NCBI GenBank assembly: GCA_044224495.1
Contig: JBGAKG010000023.1
Location: 124,001 to 188,000, forward strand
DNA: 64,000 bases
Source of the DNA: JBGAKG01 sp044224495
Lineage (GTDB): Bacteria > Myxococcota_A > Polyangia > Polyangiales > Polyangiaceae
Direction of reading: 5' to 3'
Under the pieces are notes generated by a model, which saw only the letters and a program-made list of their open reading frames with translations, was not told where the DNA came from and made no database searches. Shown here piece by piece: positions 1-9,744 of the stretch; positions within the stretch are counted from its first letter, which is position 1, and each line of letters begins with the position of its first letter. Both the position numbers and the translations under genes were made by a program.

Positions 1-1746
1 GGCTACTCCGGCGGCGGCTCCTACCGCTCCGGCTCCTCCTCGGGTGGCGGCGGCGGGAGCATGAGCGCCGGCGGGATGTTCGTGCTCTTCATCGTCGCCG
101 TCGTCGTGATCATCGTCTCGGTCGCGGCGAACTCGGGCAAGCGCCAGAACAACGCCGTCCGCTCCGCGATCCTGTCGGCCCAGTTCGATCAGGCCGCGCG
201 CAGCCGCCGGAGCGCCTCGATCGACGTGCTCCGCCAGCGCGACCCCAACTTGACCGAGGCGAGCATCGTCGACCGCGTGCGGCGCATGAGCGACTTCCTG
301 CGCGACGCGTGGATGGCCGGCAACATGGGGCCGGCACGCGCCTTCGTCTCCGACGGCGTCTACAGCCGCTTCCAAGTACAGCTCGCGCTCATGCAGCAAG
401 AGGGCGTACGCAACGTGATGAGCGACACCGCGGTCCTCTACGTCACGGTCGAGGCGGTCGAGTCGAACCCGCCGTTCGACGTCGTCCACGTGCGCTTCAC
501 CGCGCAGGCCCGCGACGTCACGGTGCCGCTGAACGCGACGCAGCAGCAGATCCAGGCCGAGCTCGCGAACGCGCCGATCGCGCCGTACACCGAGATCTGG
601 ACGCTCGTGCGCAAGCAGGGCGCGCAGTCCAAGCTCGATCCGTCCCAGGTCGGGCGCGCGTGCCCGAGCTGCGGGGCGCCGTTCCAGGTCGGCGGCGAGA
701 TCGTCACCTGCACCCACTGCAAGGCGCTCGTGTGCTCGGGCGAGTTCGACTGGGTGCTCGCCGAGATCACGCAGCTCGAGGAGTGGCACCCCACGTCGGC
801 CGAGCCGGTGTTCGGGCTCGCGTCGCTCCGCGAGAGCGACCTCGGGACGACGCGCGAGACGCTCGAAGATCGCGCGAGCTACCTCTTCTGGAAGTGGATC
901 CAATCGGGCCGCACCGGCAGCCCCGCGCCGCTCCGCAAAGCCGCGACCGACGCGATCGTCGCGCGCGGGGGCGACGGCGCCAACCAGGTCGCGCAAGCGC
1001 GCGACATCGCCGTCGGCGGGGTGAACCTGCGCTTCGTCGATCTCGGGCTCGGCGAAGCTCGCGGCGAAGCCCAGGACTACGCGTACGTCGACGTCTTCTG
1101 GTCCGCGCGCTACGGCGGCAACGCAGCCCCCTTCCCGCGCCAGAACATGCTGCGCCTCGCGCGGAAGAGCGGTGCGAGCGCGAAGCTCTCGATGTCGGCG
1201 GTGCTCTGCCCGAACTGCGGCGCCCCGCTCGCCGAGACCGACGATCCGAAGTGCGCCCACTGCAGCCAACCGATCGTCGCGAGCGGCAACGTGTGGGCGC
1301 TCGACGGCGTGCTCCCCGCGGGCTCCGCGCAGCCGCGCCACCGGGGGACGCAAGCTGCGCTCTCGGAGGCGTTCGTTCCGGACGTGCGCGATCCGCGCGA
1401 GCGCAAGGTGCTGTTCACGCAGATGGCGCAGCTCATGGCGCGGAGCGGCGGGCTCCAGCGCGACGAGAAGCGGCTCCTCACGCTCATCGCGGCGCGATGG
1501 AGCATCGACGACGCGCTCCTCGCGAAGGCGCTCGACGGCAAGCTCGGCACGTTGGCCGAGGCGGGCCCCGTCGCATCGCCCGAGTGGTTCCTCGCCGGGC
1601 TCGTGGGCGCGGCGCTCGTCGACGGGAACGTGGACGCGAAGGAGATGGAGACGCTCCAGCGCGCGTGCACCGCGCTGAACCTCTCGCCGCAGGTGCTCGA
1701 GCAGCAGCTCGCTGCGGCGAAGCAGCGGCTCGGCCTCCGGAGCTGA
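1..1746 (+). CDS. Tim44-like / zinc-ribbon / TerB-like membrane protein (5' partial)
   Basis: The reading frame is open from base 1, where it encodes a Gly/Ser-rich stretch, so the true start lies left of the window. Numbering from the ATG at 61, residues 6-22 form one membrane helix. A Tim44/NTF2-like domain follows (about 45-190), then a zinc ribbon (C201, C204, C217, C220), a second Tim44-like unit (about 250-370), a second zinc ribbon (C383, C386, C398, C401) and a TerB-like helical domain (about 430-550). The two Tim44-ribbon units look like an internal duplication: both join through a similar LxRKxGA segment. Bacterial Tim44-like proteins are membrane-anchored, but the role of this architecture is not established. 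The domain calls are fairly safe; a function cannot be given. Confidence 0.75.
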   Translation, partial: GYSGGGSYRSGSSSGGGGGSMSAGGMFVLFIVAVVVIIVSVAANSGKRQNNAVRSAILSAQFDQAARSRRSASIDVLRQRDPNLTEASIVDRVRRMSDFLRDAWMAGNMGPARAFVSDGVYSRFQVQLALMQQEGVRNVMSDTAVLYVTVEAVESNPPFDVVHVRFTAQARDVTVPLNATQQQIQAELANAPIAPYTEIWTLVRKQGAQSKLDPSQVGRACPSCGAPFQVGGEIVTCTHCKALVCSGEFDWVLAEITQLEEWHPTSAEPVFGLASLRESDLGTTRETLEDRASYLFWKWIQSGRTGSPAPLRKAATDAIVARGGDGANQVAQARDIAVGGVNLRFVDLGLGEARGEAQDYAYVDVFWSARYGGNAAPFPRQNMLRLARKSGASAKLSMSAVLCPNCGAPLAETDDPKCAHCSQPIVASGNVWALDGVLPAGSAQPRHRGTQAALSEAFVPDVRDPRERKVLFTQMAQLMARSGGLQRDEKRLLTLIAARWSIDDALLAKALDGKLGTLAEAGPVASPEWFLAGLVGAALVDGNVDAKEMETLQRACTALNLSPQVLEQQLAAAKQRLGLRS

Positions 1747-1752
1747 GGCGAC

Positions 1753-2802
1753 TCAGAGATCGAGGTCGGACGGCGTCGCTTTCTTCGCGGGCACGCGCCG
1801 GAGCGCCTCGGCGTGGAGCTTCTTCACGACCTCGAGGCGCTCGCGCGCAATCGGGAGGTACATCGTGTCGCCGGCGCGCTCCGCCTCGATGACGTACAGC
1901 CCGTACTCGATCTCCGACTGGCCGTAGTAGCGGGCGACGTCGCCCGGTGCGGTGGCCGAGAGCGCCTTCTGCCTCCAGCCGACGGCCCGGTACCAGTGAG
2001 CGTCGAACTTGGGCACGAAGAACACTTCGTCGTTGATCTCGGGCGTCACGAGGATCAACGCCGGGTCGGTCATGAGGGCGAAGCGCGCCGCCTCGAGCCC
2101 GCCGCGCGGATCGCGGTAGCGGTCGAGGGCCACCGCGAGGCCCCAATACGCCGACGCGACCGTGCGACCCGCGCCCGCGATCGCCGATGCGTTCGAGATG
2201 ACCTCGCGGTAGCCGTCGATCGCTTCGGTGAGTCGACCGAGCCGCATGTAGCCCTCGGCGCGGTTCATCAGCACGACGGCCCGCTGCTCGGGATCGGACT
2301 CCAGCGGGAGCTCGAACGCGTAGGCGGCGATCTCGTCCTCGGTGCGCTCCGCCTTGGCGTAGACGAGCGCGAGCGTGAAGCACGCGCGAGCGCGGCTCGC
2401 GTCCCCCAAGCGCGCGTCGGCACAGAGCGCCTTCGCGAGCGGCAGCATCTCGGAGTCCCGCTCCTCGCGGAGGTACTCGTGCCGCGCCCGGTAGACGTCC
2501 AAGAGGTCGTTCTGGAGGATCGGGTCGGTGCCGGTTTCGGCGTGCGCACGCGCGAGCTCGGTCAACGCCGCATCCAGGTAGAGCCGCTTCACGCCGCGCG
2601 GGTCGACGATGGTCACCCGCCTCTCGAGCTCGACGAGCGCAAGCACCTGCCGGACGCGAAGGTGCAGCTCCCAGCGCTCGCCGAGCGTCGGGTCCTTCAC
2701 CTTGTCCCACGCGTTCGGGGGCGTGTCCGCTCGAGCAGCACCCGCGCCCACGAGCGCGACGACACCGAAGGCGAGCGCGGTGAGAGCGCGGAGCCTCCCC
2801 AT
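1753..2802 (-). CDS. secreted TPR-like hypothetical protein
   Basis: This encodes 349 aa with a signal peptide (MGRLRALTALAFGVVALVGA, cleavage near ARA-DT), so it is probably periplasmic. The start at 2802 is chosen because the signal peptide begins there and a GGAGGTGAGG Shine-Dalgarno lies just upstream. The frame is open further upstream only through the end of the neighbouring gene. The body is helical, with repeated Ala-rich TPR-like pairs such as a YMRLGRLTEAIDGYREV segment. Its start lies 2 bp after the stop of the next gene upstream, so the two are probably co-transcribed. No catalytic motif is seen. It may be a scaffold or a lineage-specific protein. Confidence 0.7.
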   Translation of the reverse strand: MGRLRALTALAFGVVALVGAGAARADTPPNAWDKVKDPTLGERWELHLRVRQVLALVELERRVTIVDPRGVKRLYLDAALTELARAHAETGTDPILQNDLLDVYRARHEYLREERDSEMLPLAKALCADARLGDASRARACFTLALVYAKAERTEDEIAAYAFELPLESDPEQRAVVLMNRAEGYMRLGRLTEAIDGYREVISNASAIAGAGRTVASAYWGLAVALDRYRDPRGGLEAARFALMTDPALILVTPEINDEVFFVPKFDAHWYRAVGWRQKALSATAPGDVARYYGQSEIEYGLYVIEAERAGDTMYLPIARERLEVVKKLHAEALRRVPAKKATPSDLDL

Positions 2803-2804
2803 CC

Positions 2805-3740
2805 TCACCTCCGCGGCGGCGGCGGCTGGGCCGGGCCCGCCGGCCGCGCGCTCGCGCTCGCTCCGGGTCGAGGCGCGGCGTTGCCGGCACGCCCCTTCGC
2901 GTGCTCGACCCACGCGCCGTTCCCGGCGGCAGCGGCGTAGCGCGCCCACGCCTCTTTCGCGCGCGGCGCGTCCGTCGGCTCGAGCCCGATCGCGACCATC
3001 GCGTCGACCTCGATCGCCATCGGCCCCAAGGCTTCCTTCGCGCGGCCGTCGTTCACGATCGTCCGCGCGTCGGCGCGGGCGCGCTCGTCGAGGATGGCCT
3101 TCGCCTCGTCCCGGTTGCCCGAGCGATCGAGCGCGAGCGCCAACGCGAGCGTCGTCAGCGTGGCCGCGTAGTCCTGCGCCTCGCGCCGTGCCTGGCGCAG
3201 CGCCACGATCGCGTCGTCGAGCCCGGTCGGCCCCTTCGCCATCGCGAGGAGCCCCGCCTCGAGATAGACCAGCCCGCGGTCGCTCGCCGTCAGCGCCGAC
3301 GCGCGCGGCAGGAGCGCGCGGAACGCGTCCCGCGCGTCTTGCTCGTGCCCGCTCCGAGACGCGGCGCGGGCGAACGCGAGCAGTGCGACCGGGTCTTCGA
3401 CCGCGTTCGCGTCGCGCTTCTTCGCCTCGATGAAGGACTGGTAGCTCTCCTCGTACTGGAGGAGCTTCATCTGCGCGCGCCCGCGCAGCACGAGCGGCGC
3501 CGCGCGCCCCGGGTTGGTCCGCTCGGCCTCGTTGGCGATCCCGACGACCTCGCGCGCCATGCTGGCGTTCGCGGCGAGCTTCGCCGCGCCACTCGCGAGG
3601 AGATCACAATAGCGCCGGAGCTCCGGGTGCTTCGCGCGCTCCCAGACGTTGGTGCCTTCACGCCCACCCGAGCCGCACTCGGGCGCGAGCGCCGGGCCAC
3701 CGGTTCCGAGCTGGAGGACGACGAGGAGCGGAAAGAGCAT
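2805..3740 (-). CDS. secreted TPR-like hypothetical protein
   Basis: This encodes 311 aa with a short signal peptide (MLFPLLVVLQLGTGGPALA) and helical TPR-like repeats rich in Ala and Arg across about residues 60-270. One segment reads LQYEESYQSFIEAKKR. The C-terminus is Pro/Ala/Arg-rich, with a run of prolines. It is the first gene of a probable two-gene unit with the downstream TPR-like protein, and the pair may act together in the periplasm. No enzyme motif was found, so the function is unknown. Confidence 0.65.
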   Translation of the reverse strand: MLFPLLVVLQLGTGGPALAPECGSGGREGTNVWERAKHPELRRYCDLLASGAAKLAANASMAREVVGIANEAERTNPGRAAPLVLRGRAQMKLLQYEESYQSFIEAKKRDANAVEDPVALLAFARAASRSGHEQDARDAFRALLPRASALTASDRGLVYLEAGLLAMAKGPTGLDDAIVALRQARREAQDYAATLTTLALALALDRSGNRDEAKAILDERARADARTIVNDGRAKEALGPMAIEVDAMVAIGLEPTDAPRAKEAWARYAAAAGNGAWVEHAKGRAGNAAPRPGASASARPAGPAQPPPPRR

Positions 3741-3780
3741 CTTCAGCTAGCGTAGCGCCTTTTGGGGGCGGAGCGCGCCG

Positions 3781-5055
3781 TCAGCCGAACGGATCCTTCG
3801 TCACGATCGTCTCTTCGCGCCGGTAGCCCACGCTCACGATGTTCGCCGGGCATCCGGCCGCTTCTTCGATGAGCGCGAGGTATTTGCGCGCCGCCGTCGG
3901 AAGATCCGCGAGCGACCGCGCGTTACCGAGGGCCTCGGTCCAGCCTGGGAGGGTCGTGTAGATCGGCCGGGCGCGTCCGAGCTCCGCTGCCGGCAGCTCG
4001 TCGACGCGACCGTGCGGCGTGTCGTACGCGACGCAGACCTGGAGCTCGGGGATGCCCGTGAGCACGTCGAGCTTGGTGATCGCGAGGCCGTCGAGCCCGT
4101 TGATGCGAGCCGCGTAGCGGAGCGCCGGGAGATCGAGCCAACCCGTGCGGCGCGGACGCCCCGTGACCGAGCCGTACTCGGCGCCGACGCTCCGGAGGCG
4201 CTCGCCGATCGCGTCGTCCAGCTCGGTCGGGAACGGACCGCCACCCACGCGCGTGCAGTACGCCTTCACGAGGCCGATCACCGCGTCGATCCGCGACGGA
4301 CCGACGCCCGCGCCCGTGCACGCGCCACCGGCCGCTGCGCTCGAGGAGGTGACGAACGGGTAGGTCCCGTGGTCGACGTCGAGCAGGGTGCCTTGCGCGC
4401 CCTCGAGCACGACGCGCTTCTTCTCGGCGATCGCACGCCCGACGAGCTGCGACGTGTCCGCGAGGAGCGGGACGATCTGCTCGGCGAGCGGCGCGACCTG
4501 CTCGTGAACCTCCTTCACGCTCGGGACGGTGCCCCCGAGCGCGCGGATCGTGGGCGCCCACGCCGCGAGGGCGTCCTCGACCAGCGCATCGAGCGCGGAG
4601 AGATCGCGGAGCGCACCGAGCGGGATGCCGCGCCGGGCCGCCTTGTCCTCGTAGCAAGGACCGACGCCGCGCTTGGTCGTCCCGATCGCGCCTTTGCCCT
4701 GCTCGCGCAGGCCGTCGACGAGGATGTGGTACGGGAGGATCGCGTGAGCGCGCTCGGAGACGCGGAGCGAGCGCACGTGGGCGTGCCCGCGCTTCTCGAG
4801 CTCCTCGATCTCGCCGACGAGCCGCGCCGGATCGACGACCATGCCTTGGGCGAGCACGCACGTCGTCTTCGGGCGGAGAATGCCGCTCGGGATGAGCCGG
4901 ACGATCACCTTGTCGTCACCGACGACGAGCGTGTGCCCTGCGTTGGGACCGCCGGCGTAGCGGACGACGAAGTCCGCGTGCTCGGTGAGGATGTCGACGA
5001 CCTTCCCCTTGCCTTCGTCCCCCCACTGCGCTCCTACGACGATGACCGCCGACAT
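3781..5055 (-). CDS. purA: adenylosuccinate synthetase
   Basis: PurA joins IMP and aspartate with GTP to give adenylosuccinate, the first committed step from IMP to AMP. The product is 424 aa, a normal family length. The N-terminal GTP/IMP loop GAQWGDEGKGK has catalytic D13, and H41 sits in GGPNAGHT. A GTKRGVGPCYEDKAARRG segment and the SVTGRPRRTGWLDL segment are also diagnostic. The start at 5055 gives the canonical MSAVIVVGAQWG beginning. It lies 4 bp after the stop of hisZ, so the two form an operon; hisZ-purA adjacency is common in proteobacterial genomes. Confidence 0.97.
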   Translation of the reverse strand: MSAVIVVGAQWGDEGKGKVVDILTEHADFVVRYAGGPNAGHTLVVGDDKVIVRLIPSGILRPKTTCVLAQGMVVDPARLVGEIEELEKRGHAHVRSLRVSERAHAILPYHILVDGLREQGKGAIGTTKRGVGPCYEDKAARRGIPLGALRDLSALDALVEDALAAWAPTIRALGGTVPSVKEVHEQVAPLAEQIVPLLADTSQLVGRAIAEKKRVVLEGAQGTLLDVDHGTYPFVTSSSAAAGGACTGAGVGPSRIDAVIGLVKAYCTRVGGGPFPTELDDAIGERLRSVGAEYGSVTGRPRRTGWLDLPALRYAARINGLDGLAITKLDVLTGIPELQVCVAYDTPHGRVDELPAAELGRARPIYTTLPGWTEALGNARSLADLPTAARKYLALIEEAAGCPANIVSVGYRREETIVTKDPFG

Positions 5056-5059
5056 CCGC

Positions 5060-6283
5060 TCACGCTCCGCTTTCGTTCGTACCGTTCGTGCCGTTCTTCG
5101 CGACGAGCGACGAAGCAGCGGCCGCATTCCACGCGATCCGGGCGCCGGTCGCAAGCTCGCGCAGCGAATCGCCCTCCAGAATGTGGGAGAAGCCCCACGC
5201 CGCCGCATACGCGCCGGCATCGGAGCCTTCGTGCGCGACCGCGGGGACCCCACGCCCGCGGAGCAGCTCGAGCGCAGGGCGCGCCACGCTCGCGCTCGCA
5301 GCGACCAACACCCGCGCCGGCCGGAGCGCCGGACCCGCCTGATGTGCCACGGCCGCGCGGAGGGCGTCGAGCTCGACGGAGAACCCCACCGCGCCGAGCG
5401 GCCGCCCGAACGCGCCGACCAGCTCGTCGTAGCGGCCGCCCCCGCCGACCGCCCGCGGGGCGCCGTCGGCGAAGACGTGGAAGCGGAGCCCCGTGTAGTA
5501 GGACCAGCCGCGGATCTCGCCGAAGTCGAGGGCGACCGGGAGCCCCCGCTCGCGCGCGGCGCCGAACAGCGACGCGAGGCGCTCGACGAAGGGCGCCGCG
5601 GCCGTACCGGCGAGCGCCTTCCGCGCCGCCGCGAGAGCTTCGTCGCCGCCCGCGACGTGGACGAGCTCCGCGAGCGGCGAGCTCGCCCCATTTGCAGTCT
5701 GCAATATTCGCCGGATCTCCGGCTCGTCGCGGCGCGCGAACGCATCACCGAGCTCTTCGGTCGCCGCCGGCGGGAGCGGCGCCAGGAGCGCGCGCAGGAT
5801 CGCGGCGTCGCCCATGTCGAGCGTGAACCGCTCGATCCCCGCCGCGCGCAGCGTCGCCGCAGCGACGTCGAGGAGCTCGAGATCGCCGCCCCCGAGGAGC
5901 TCCACGCCGAACTGCGCGAGCGCGAGCGCCCGGTTGCCCTGGCGGCGGAGGACCGTTCCCTCGTACGCGACGCGGATCGGAGGCGGCCGCTCGCGGAGGC
6001 GCGTGGCGACGAGGCGCGCCACCTGCGGCGTCATGTCCGGGCGGAGCGCGACGACGCCGCCCGTCTCCGGCTCGACGAAGCGGAGGAGCTCTTCGCGCGC
6101 GAGGCGCCCGAGCCCCCGCTCGAGCACGGACTCGAACTCGAACGCCGGCAGCGTGACGAGCTCGTAACCATGCAGCGCGACCGCGCTCTCGAGGCGGCGG
6201 ACGAGCGCGCGGCGAGCGCGGGTCTCGTCGGGGAGGACGTCCCGCATCCCGGTGGGGAGCGTTCGCTCGCGATCGGCGGCCAT
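5060..6283 (-). CDS. hisZ: ATP phosphoribosyltransferase regulatory subunit
   Basis: This encodes 407 aa related to class II histidyl-tRNA synthetases, beginning with the typical LPTGMRDVLPDE motif. A VALRPDMTPQVARLVATRL motif and a GGGRYDELVGAFG motif follow. HisZ has no synthetase activity; it pairs with short-form HisG to make the first enzyme of histidine biosynthesis allosterically competent. The lack of a C-terminal anticodon-binding domain and the position directly before purA favour HisZ over HisS. A hisG gene is not in the window. Confidence 0.88.
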   Translation of the reverse strand: MAADRERTLPTGMRDVLPDETRARRALVRRLESAVALHGYELVTLPAFEFESVLERGLGRLAREELLRFVEPETGGVVALRPDMTPQVARLVATRLRERPPPIRVAYEGTVLRRQGNRALALAQFGVELLGGGDLELLDVAAATLRAAGIERFTLDMGDAAILRALLAPLPPAATEELGDAFARRDEPEIRRILQTANGASSPLAELVHVAGGDEALAAARKALAGTAAAPFVERLASLFGAARERGLPVALDFGEIRGWSYYTGLRFHVFADGAPRAVGGGGRYDELVGAFGRPLGAVGFSVELDALRAAVAHQAGPALRPARVLVAASASVARPALELLRGRGVPAVAHEGSDAGAYAAAWGFSHILEGDSLRELATGARIAWNAAAASSLVAKNGTNGTNESGA

Positions 6284-6346
6284 GCGGCGCGGAGCTTAGC
6301 GCATCGCCGGATTGACGGGGGCAGCGACGGCGCGTAGCGATGAAGC

Positions 6347-8971
6347 GTGCGCCTCCGCCATGCGCTCGGGCTGCTCGTGCTGGTGTCGCTGGCGCTCGCG
6401 TGCGGCGCGCAGCCCGCGCGCCCGCGGACGCCGCCCGTCCCCGCGCTCGACGACGCGCCGCCCGCGGCGACGACGCTTCGGCTGTCGCCGTCGATCACGT
6501 TGGACGGCCAGGAGCTCTCGCTCCGCGTCGACCCGCGCGAGGAAACGTTCTCGGGATCGACCGTGATTCACGTGACGCTCGCGGAGCCGTCGTCGCAGCT
6601 CGTGCTCCACGGGCGCGACCTGGAGCTCGGGCGCGCGACGGCCGGTGATGCGAAGGGCGTCGTGACCGCGCGCGTCCGCACGCGCCGCGCGCTGGGCGGG
6701 CGCGAAGCCGACGAGGAGCTCGTCCTCGACGTACCGCGGCCGCTCGCCGGCGCGGTCACGCTCGAGCTCGCGTGGACGGCTCCGTTCGCGAAGCTCCGCG
6801 GCCTCTACCGCGTGAAGGTCGACGACGACTGGTATGCGTTCACGCAGCTCGAGGCGGTCGACGCACGCCGCATGTTCCCGAGCTTCGACGAGCCGCGCTT
6901 CAAGGCGCCCTGGACGATCGCGGTGGAGGTCCCGGCCGGGATGAGCGCGTACGGCAACGCCCCGCTCGTGCGGACCGAAGCCGCGCCCGGCGGGTTCGTC
7001 CGCCACGTCTTCGAGAAGACGGCCCCTCTCCCCTCGTACCTCGTGGCGCTCGCGATCGGAAACCTCGACGCCATCCCGTTCGAAGGAGAGCCGGGTGGGC
7101 CACCGCTTCGCCTCCTGGCGCCGCGCCACCACGCGCAGGAGGGCGTCGCCGTTCTCGAAGAGGCGCGCGCCATGCTCGGGTGGCTCGCGCGCACGACGGG
7201 GCTCTCCCACCCCTACCCGAAGCTCGATCTCGTCGCCGTCCCCGACTTCGGTCCCGGCGCGATGGAGAACCCGGGCCTCGTCACGTTCCGCGAGGAGCTC
7301 TTGCTCTCCGATCACGCCCCCCTTGCCGTCCGCCGCCGGCGCTCGGGGATCCTCGCGCACGAGCTCTCGCACCTCTGGTTCGGCGATCTCGTCACGATGA
7401 AGTGGTGGGACGATCTCTGGCTCAACGAGTCGTTCGCGACCTGGATGGGCGCGCGCGTGACGGACGCGGTCCATCCCGGCTTCGGCGCGCGGCTCGAGCT
7501 CGTCGGCTGGAAGCTCGATGCGATGGGCTCCGACGAGCTCCCCTCGGCGCGGCCGGTGCGGCTCCCCGTCGAGACGAGCGACGCGATCCACGAAGCGGGC
7601 GGGTGGAGCGCCTACTCGAAGGGGGCCTCCATCCTCGCGATGCTCGAGGCGTGGATGACGTCGGCCACCTTCGACGACGCGCTCCACCGCTACCTCGAGG
7701 CCCACCGCCACGGAAACGCCGTCGCGGCGGATCTGTTCGCGGCGCTGGATGCCGTGACCGCGCCGGGAGCCGCCAAACCGAGCGCGTTCGTCCCCGCCTA
7801 CTTCGATCGCACGGGCGTGCCGACCGTGACCGCAACGGCGACGTGCAACGCGAAGACGAACGTGACCCAGCTCGCGCTCCGCGCCGATCCGAGTGACTGG
7901 AGCGTCCCCGTCTGCGCGAGCGCGGGCGCGTCGCGCGAGTGCGCGCTCGTGCAGGCGGGCGCAGGAGCATTGCGGCTCCCGGCCTGCGGGGCGTACTGGG
8001 GGAACGCTGCCGAAACCGGCTACTACCGCTTCGTCGGCGACGCTGCCGCGCGACCCGCGACCGACGTCGAGCGGATGGCCGCGCTCTCCGGCGCGTGGGC
8101 GCTCGTCGAGCGCGGCAAGAGCGACGTGTCCGCGTTCCTCGACGCGGCCCAGCGCGCACGGCTCGAAGGCGAGCCCTCGCGCGTCGTCCTCGACCGCGCG
8201 ATCGCGACGCTCGGTGTCGTGATGGATCGGGCCGTCTCGGACGAGGCAACCGTCGCGTTCCAGCGGAGCGTGCGACGTTGGCTCGGCCCGCGCCTCAAAG
8301 CCCTCGGCTTCGCTACGCGCGCTGGCGAGAGCGACGACGACCGATTGCTTCGCGCGTCACTCTTCGGGGCGCTGTGGGATCTCGGGCGCGATCCGGCGGT
8401 CGCGGCGGCAGCCGAGCCCTTGGCGAAGACGTGGCTCGACGATCCCGCTCGCGCGGACCCCGAGCTCGCCCCGATCGCCGTTCGCATCTCCGCCGCCGCG
8501 GGCGGTTGCGCGACCTTCGGCGTGCTCCGCGCACGCCTCGCCCCCGCGGCTCACCTCGGTGCTACGCAGCGCACGGTCGTCCTCGGTGCGCTCGCCTCGC
8601 TGCCACCGAGCTGCGTCGGCGAAACCTTCGAGCTCGTGGCCGGCGGGGGCATCCAACCGAGCGAGTTCCGCTACGTCTGGGGCGCGCTCGGGCGAACGCG
8701 CGAAGGACGCGCGCTCGGCGCGAAGTTCGTCCGCGCGCACTTCGAGGAGCTGCGGAAGGTACTCGGCGCGGTCTCCGGTCTCGCCGGCACGATCGGCTGG
8801 GCGTGCGATCCGACCGAGCAGGCCGCGGCCGTCGCGTTCTTCCAGCCCAAGCTCGCCACCTTCGAGGGCATGCAGCGCAGCTTCGACGAAGGGCTCGAGA
8901 CGAGCCGTCGCTGCGTCGCGCTCCGCGCACGAGAGTCGAGCGCGGCGGCGGCGTGGCTCGCCGCGCACTGA
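6347..8971 (+). CDS. M1-family metallo-aminopeptidase, lipoprotein
   Basis: This is a zinc aminopeptidase of 874 aa. A lipoprotein signal (LLVLVSLALAC) suggests anchoring in the cell envelope. The substrate-binding GAMEN motif lies at about residue 304. The zinc site is H338-E-L-S-H342, with E361 in WLNESF exactly 18 residues after H342, as in family M1. The N-terminal beta domain occupies about residues 45-240, and the poorly conserved C-terminal part is probably the helical ERAP1-like domain. The start is GTG at 6347. It stands alone, divergent from hisZ and convergent with the sigma factor gene. Likely role: trimming N-terminal residues of peptides, probably nutritional. Confidence 0.93.
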   Translation: MRLRHALGLLVLVSLALACGAQPARPRTPPVPALDDAPPAATTLRLSPSITLDGQELSLRVDPREETFSGSTVIHVTLAEPSSQLVLHGRDLELGRATAGDAKGVVTARVRTRRALGGREADEELVLDVPRPLAGAVTLELAWTAPFAKLRGLYRVKVDDDWYAFTQLEAVDARRMFPSFDEPRFKAPWTIAVEVPAGMSAYGNAPLVRTEAAPGGFVRHVFEKTAPLPSYLVALAIGNLDAIPFEGEPGGPPLRLLAPRHHAQEGVAVLEEARAMLGWLARTTGLSHPYPKLDLVAVPDFGPGAMENPGLVTFREELLLSDHAPLAVRRRRSGILAHELSHLWFGDLVTMKWWDDLWLNESFATWMGARVTDAVHPGFGARLELVGWKLDAMGSDELPSARPVRLPVETSDAIHEAGGWSAYSKGASILAMLEAWMTSATFDDALHRYLEAHRHGNAVAADLFAALDAVTAPGAAKPSAFVPAYFDRTGVPTVTATATCNAKTNVTQLALRADPSDWSVPVCASAGASRECALVQAGAGALRLPACGAYWGNAAETGYYRFVGDAAARPATDVERMAALSGAWALVERGKSDVSAFLDAAQRARLEGEPSRVVLDRAIATLGVVMDRAVSDEATVAFQRSVRRWLGPRLKALGFATRAGESDDDRLLRASLFGALWDLGRDPAVAAAAEPLAKTWLDDPARADPELAPIAVRISAAAGGCATFGVLRARLAPAAHLGATQRTVVLGALASLPPSCVGETFELVAGGGIQPSEFRYVWGALGRTREGRALGAKFVRAHFEELRKVLGAVSGLAGTIGWACDPTEQAAAVAFFQPKLATFEGMQRSFDEGLETSRRCVALRARESSAAAAWLAAH

Positions 8972-8984
8972 GCGCGGGCTCGAT

Positions 8985-9614
8985 TCAGGCGAGCGCGGCT
9001 TCGCGCCCGACGTCGGTGTCCTCGAGCAGCGCCCGCAGGCGCGTGCGCGCGCGGTGGAGCCGCGAGCGAACCGCGCTCTCGGTGATCGCGAAGCGATCGG
9101 CGATCTCCTGGAGCCCGAGATCGAGGTGGTAGTGCGCGACGACCACGTCGCGGTAGTCGTCGGGGAGCTCCGCGAGCGCGTTGCGCACACTGGCCGCCCG
9201 CTCGTGGTGCTCGGCGCCGACGTCGCCGCGCTCGAGGTCGCGGTCCGCTTGCTCGGCGACCGTGGGGAGCGCGTCGAGATCTTCGACGTCGAGCCCGAAC
9301 GCGAGGCGCGCCTTGTGGCGGCGCTGCGAGCGCATCAGCATGAGCGCTTCGTTGGCGGTAACGCGAAAGAGCCAGGTCGAGAAGTTCGACTCGCCGCGGA
9401 ACGAGCCGATGCGGCGGAGCACCTGCATCAGCGTCGCCTGGAGGAGGTCGCGCCGGTCTTCGTCGCTCACCGGGTAGCGCAGGAGCTGGCGTTCCACGTG
9501 GGGGCGAATGGCGGCGACGAGCTGGGATTGGGCGTCGAGGTTTCCCGAAGCAGCGCGCTCGAGGAGGACCGGATCGGGGGTGAAGGCCATGCCGAAGCCC
9601 ATTGCGAAGGGCAT
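8985..9614 (-). CDS. ECF-like RNA polymerase sigma factor
   Basis: This encodes 209 aa with sigma-70 region 2 (about 25-100, including DLLQATLMQVLRRIGSFRG and FSTWLFRVTANEALMLMRS) and region 4 (about 140-200, with DDYRDVVVAHYHLDLGLQEI and the helix-turn-helix segment ITESAVRSRLHRARTRLR). There is no region 1 or 3, as in extracytoplasmic-function factors. No anti-sigma gene is adjacent. The start is uncertain: ATG codons at 9614, 9602 and 9587 are all in frame. The neighbour upstream is a sulfatase with a possible terminator between them, so it is probably transcribed independently. Target genes are unknown. Confidence 0.9.
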   Translation of the reverse strand: MPFAMGFGMAFTPDPVLLERAASGNLDAQSQLVAAIRPHVERQLLRYPVSDEDRRDLLQATLMQVLRRIGSFRGESNFSTWLFRVTANEALMLMRSQRRHKARLAFGLDVEDLDALPTVAEQADRDLERGDVGAEHHERAASVRNALAELPDDYRDVVVAHYHLDLGLQEIADRFAITESAVRSRLHRARTRLRALLEDTDVGREAALA

Positions 9615-9704
9615 GCCATCCGCTCAATCCGCTCATTCCCCGAGAAATCGCTCATTTCCGAGGACCAAATCGCTCACGGAGCTGTCGGAAATCCTTACAA
9701 CTGT

Positions 9705-9739
9705 CTCGGGGACGACGACGGGTCCCCGCCCGTCCCGAG
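9705..9739 (-). terminator. possible terminator hairpin after the sulfatase gene
   Basis: Nested inverted arms are visible: GACGGG...CCCGTC at 9717-9734 inside CTCGGG...CCCGAG at 9705-9739. They lie immediately downstream of the sulfatase stop on the minus strand. No T-run follows, so it could equally be a stabilising 3' structure rather than an intrinsic terminator. Confidence 0.35.
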
Positions 9740-9744
9740 CCAAG

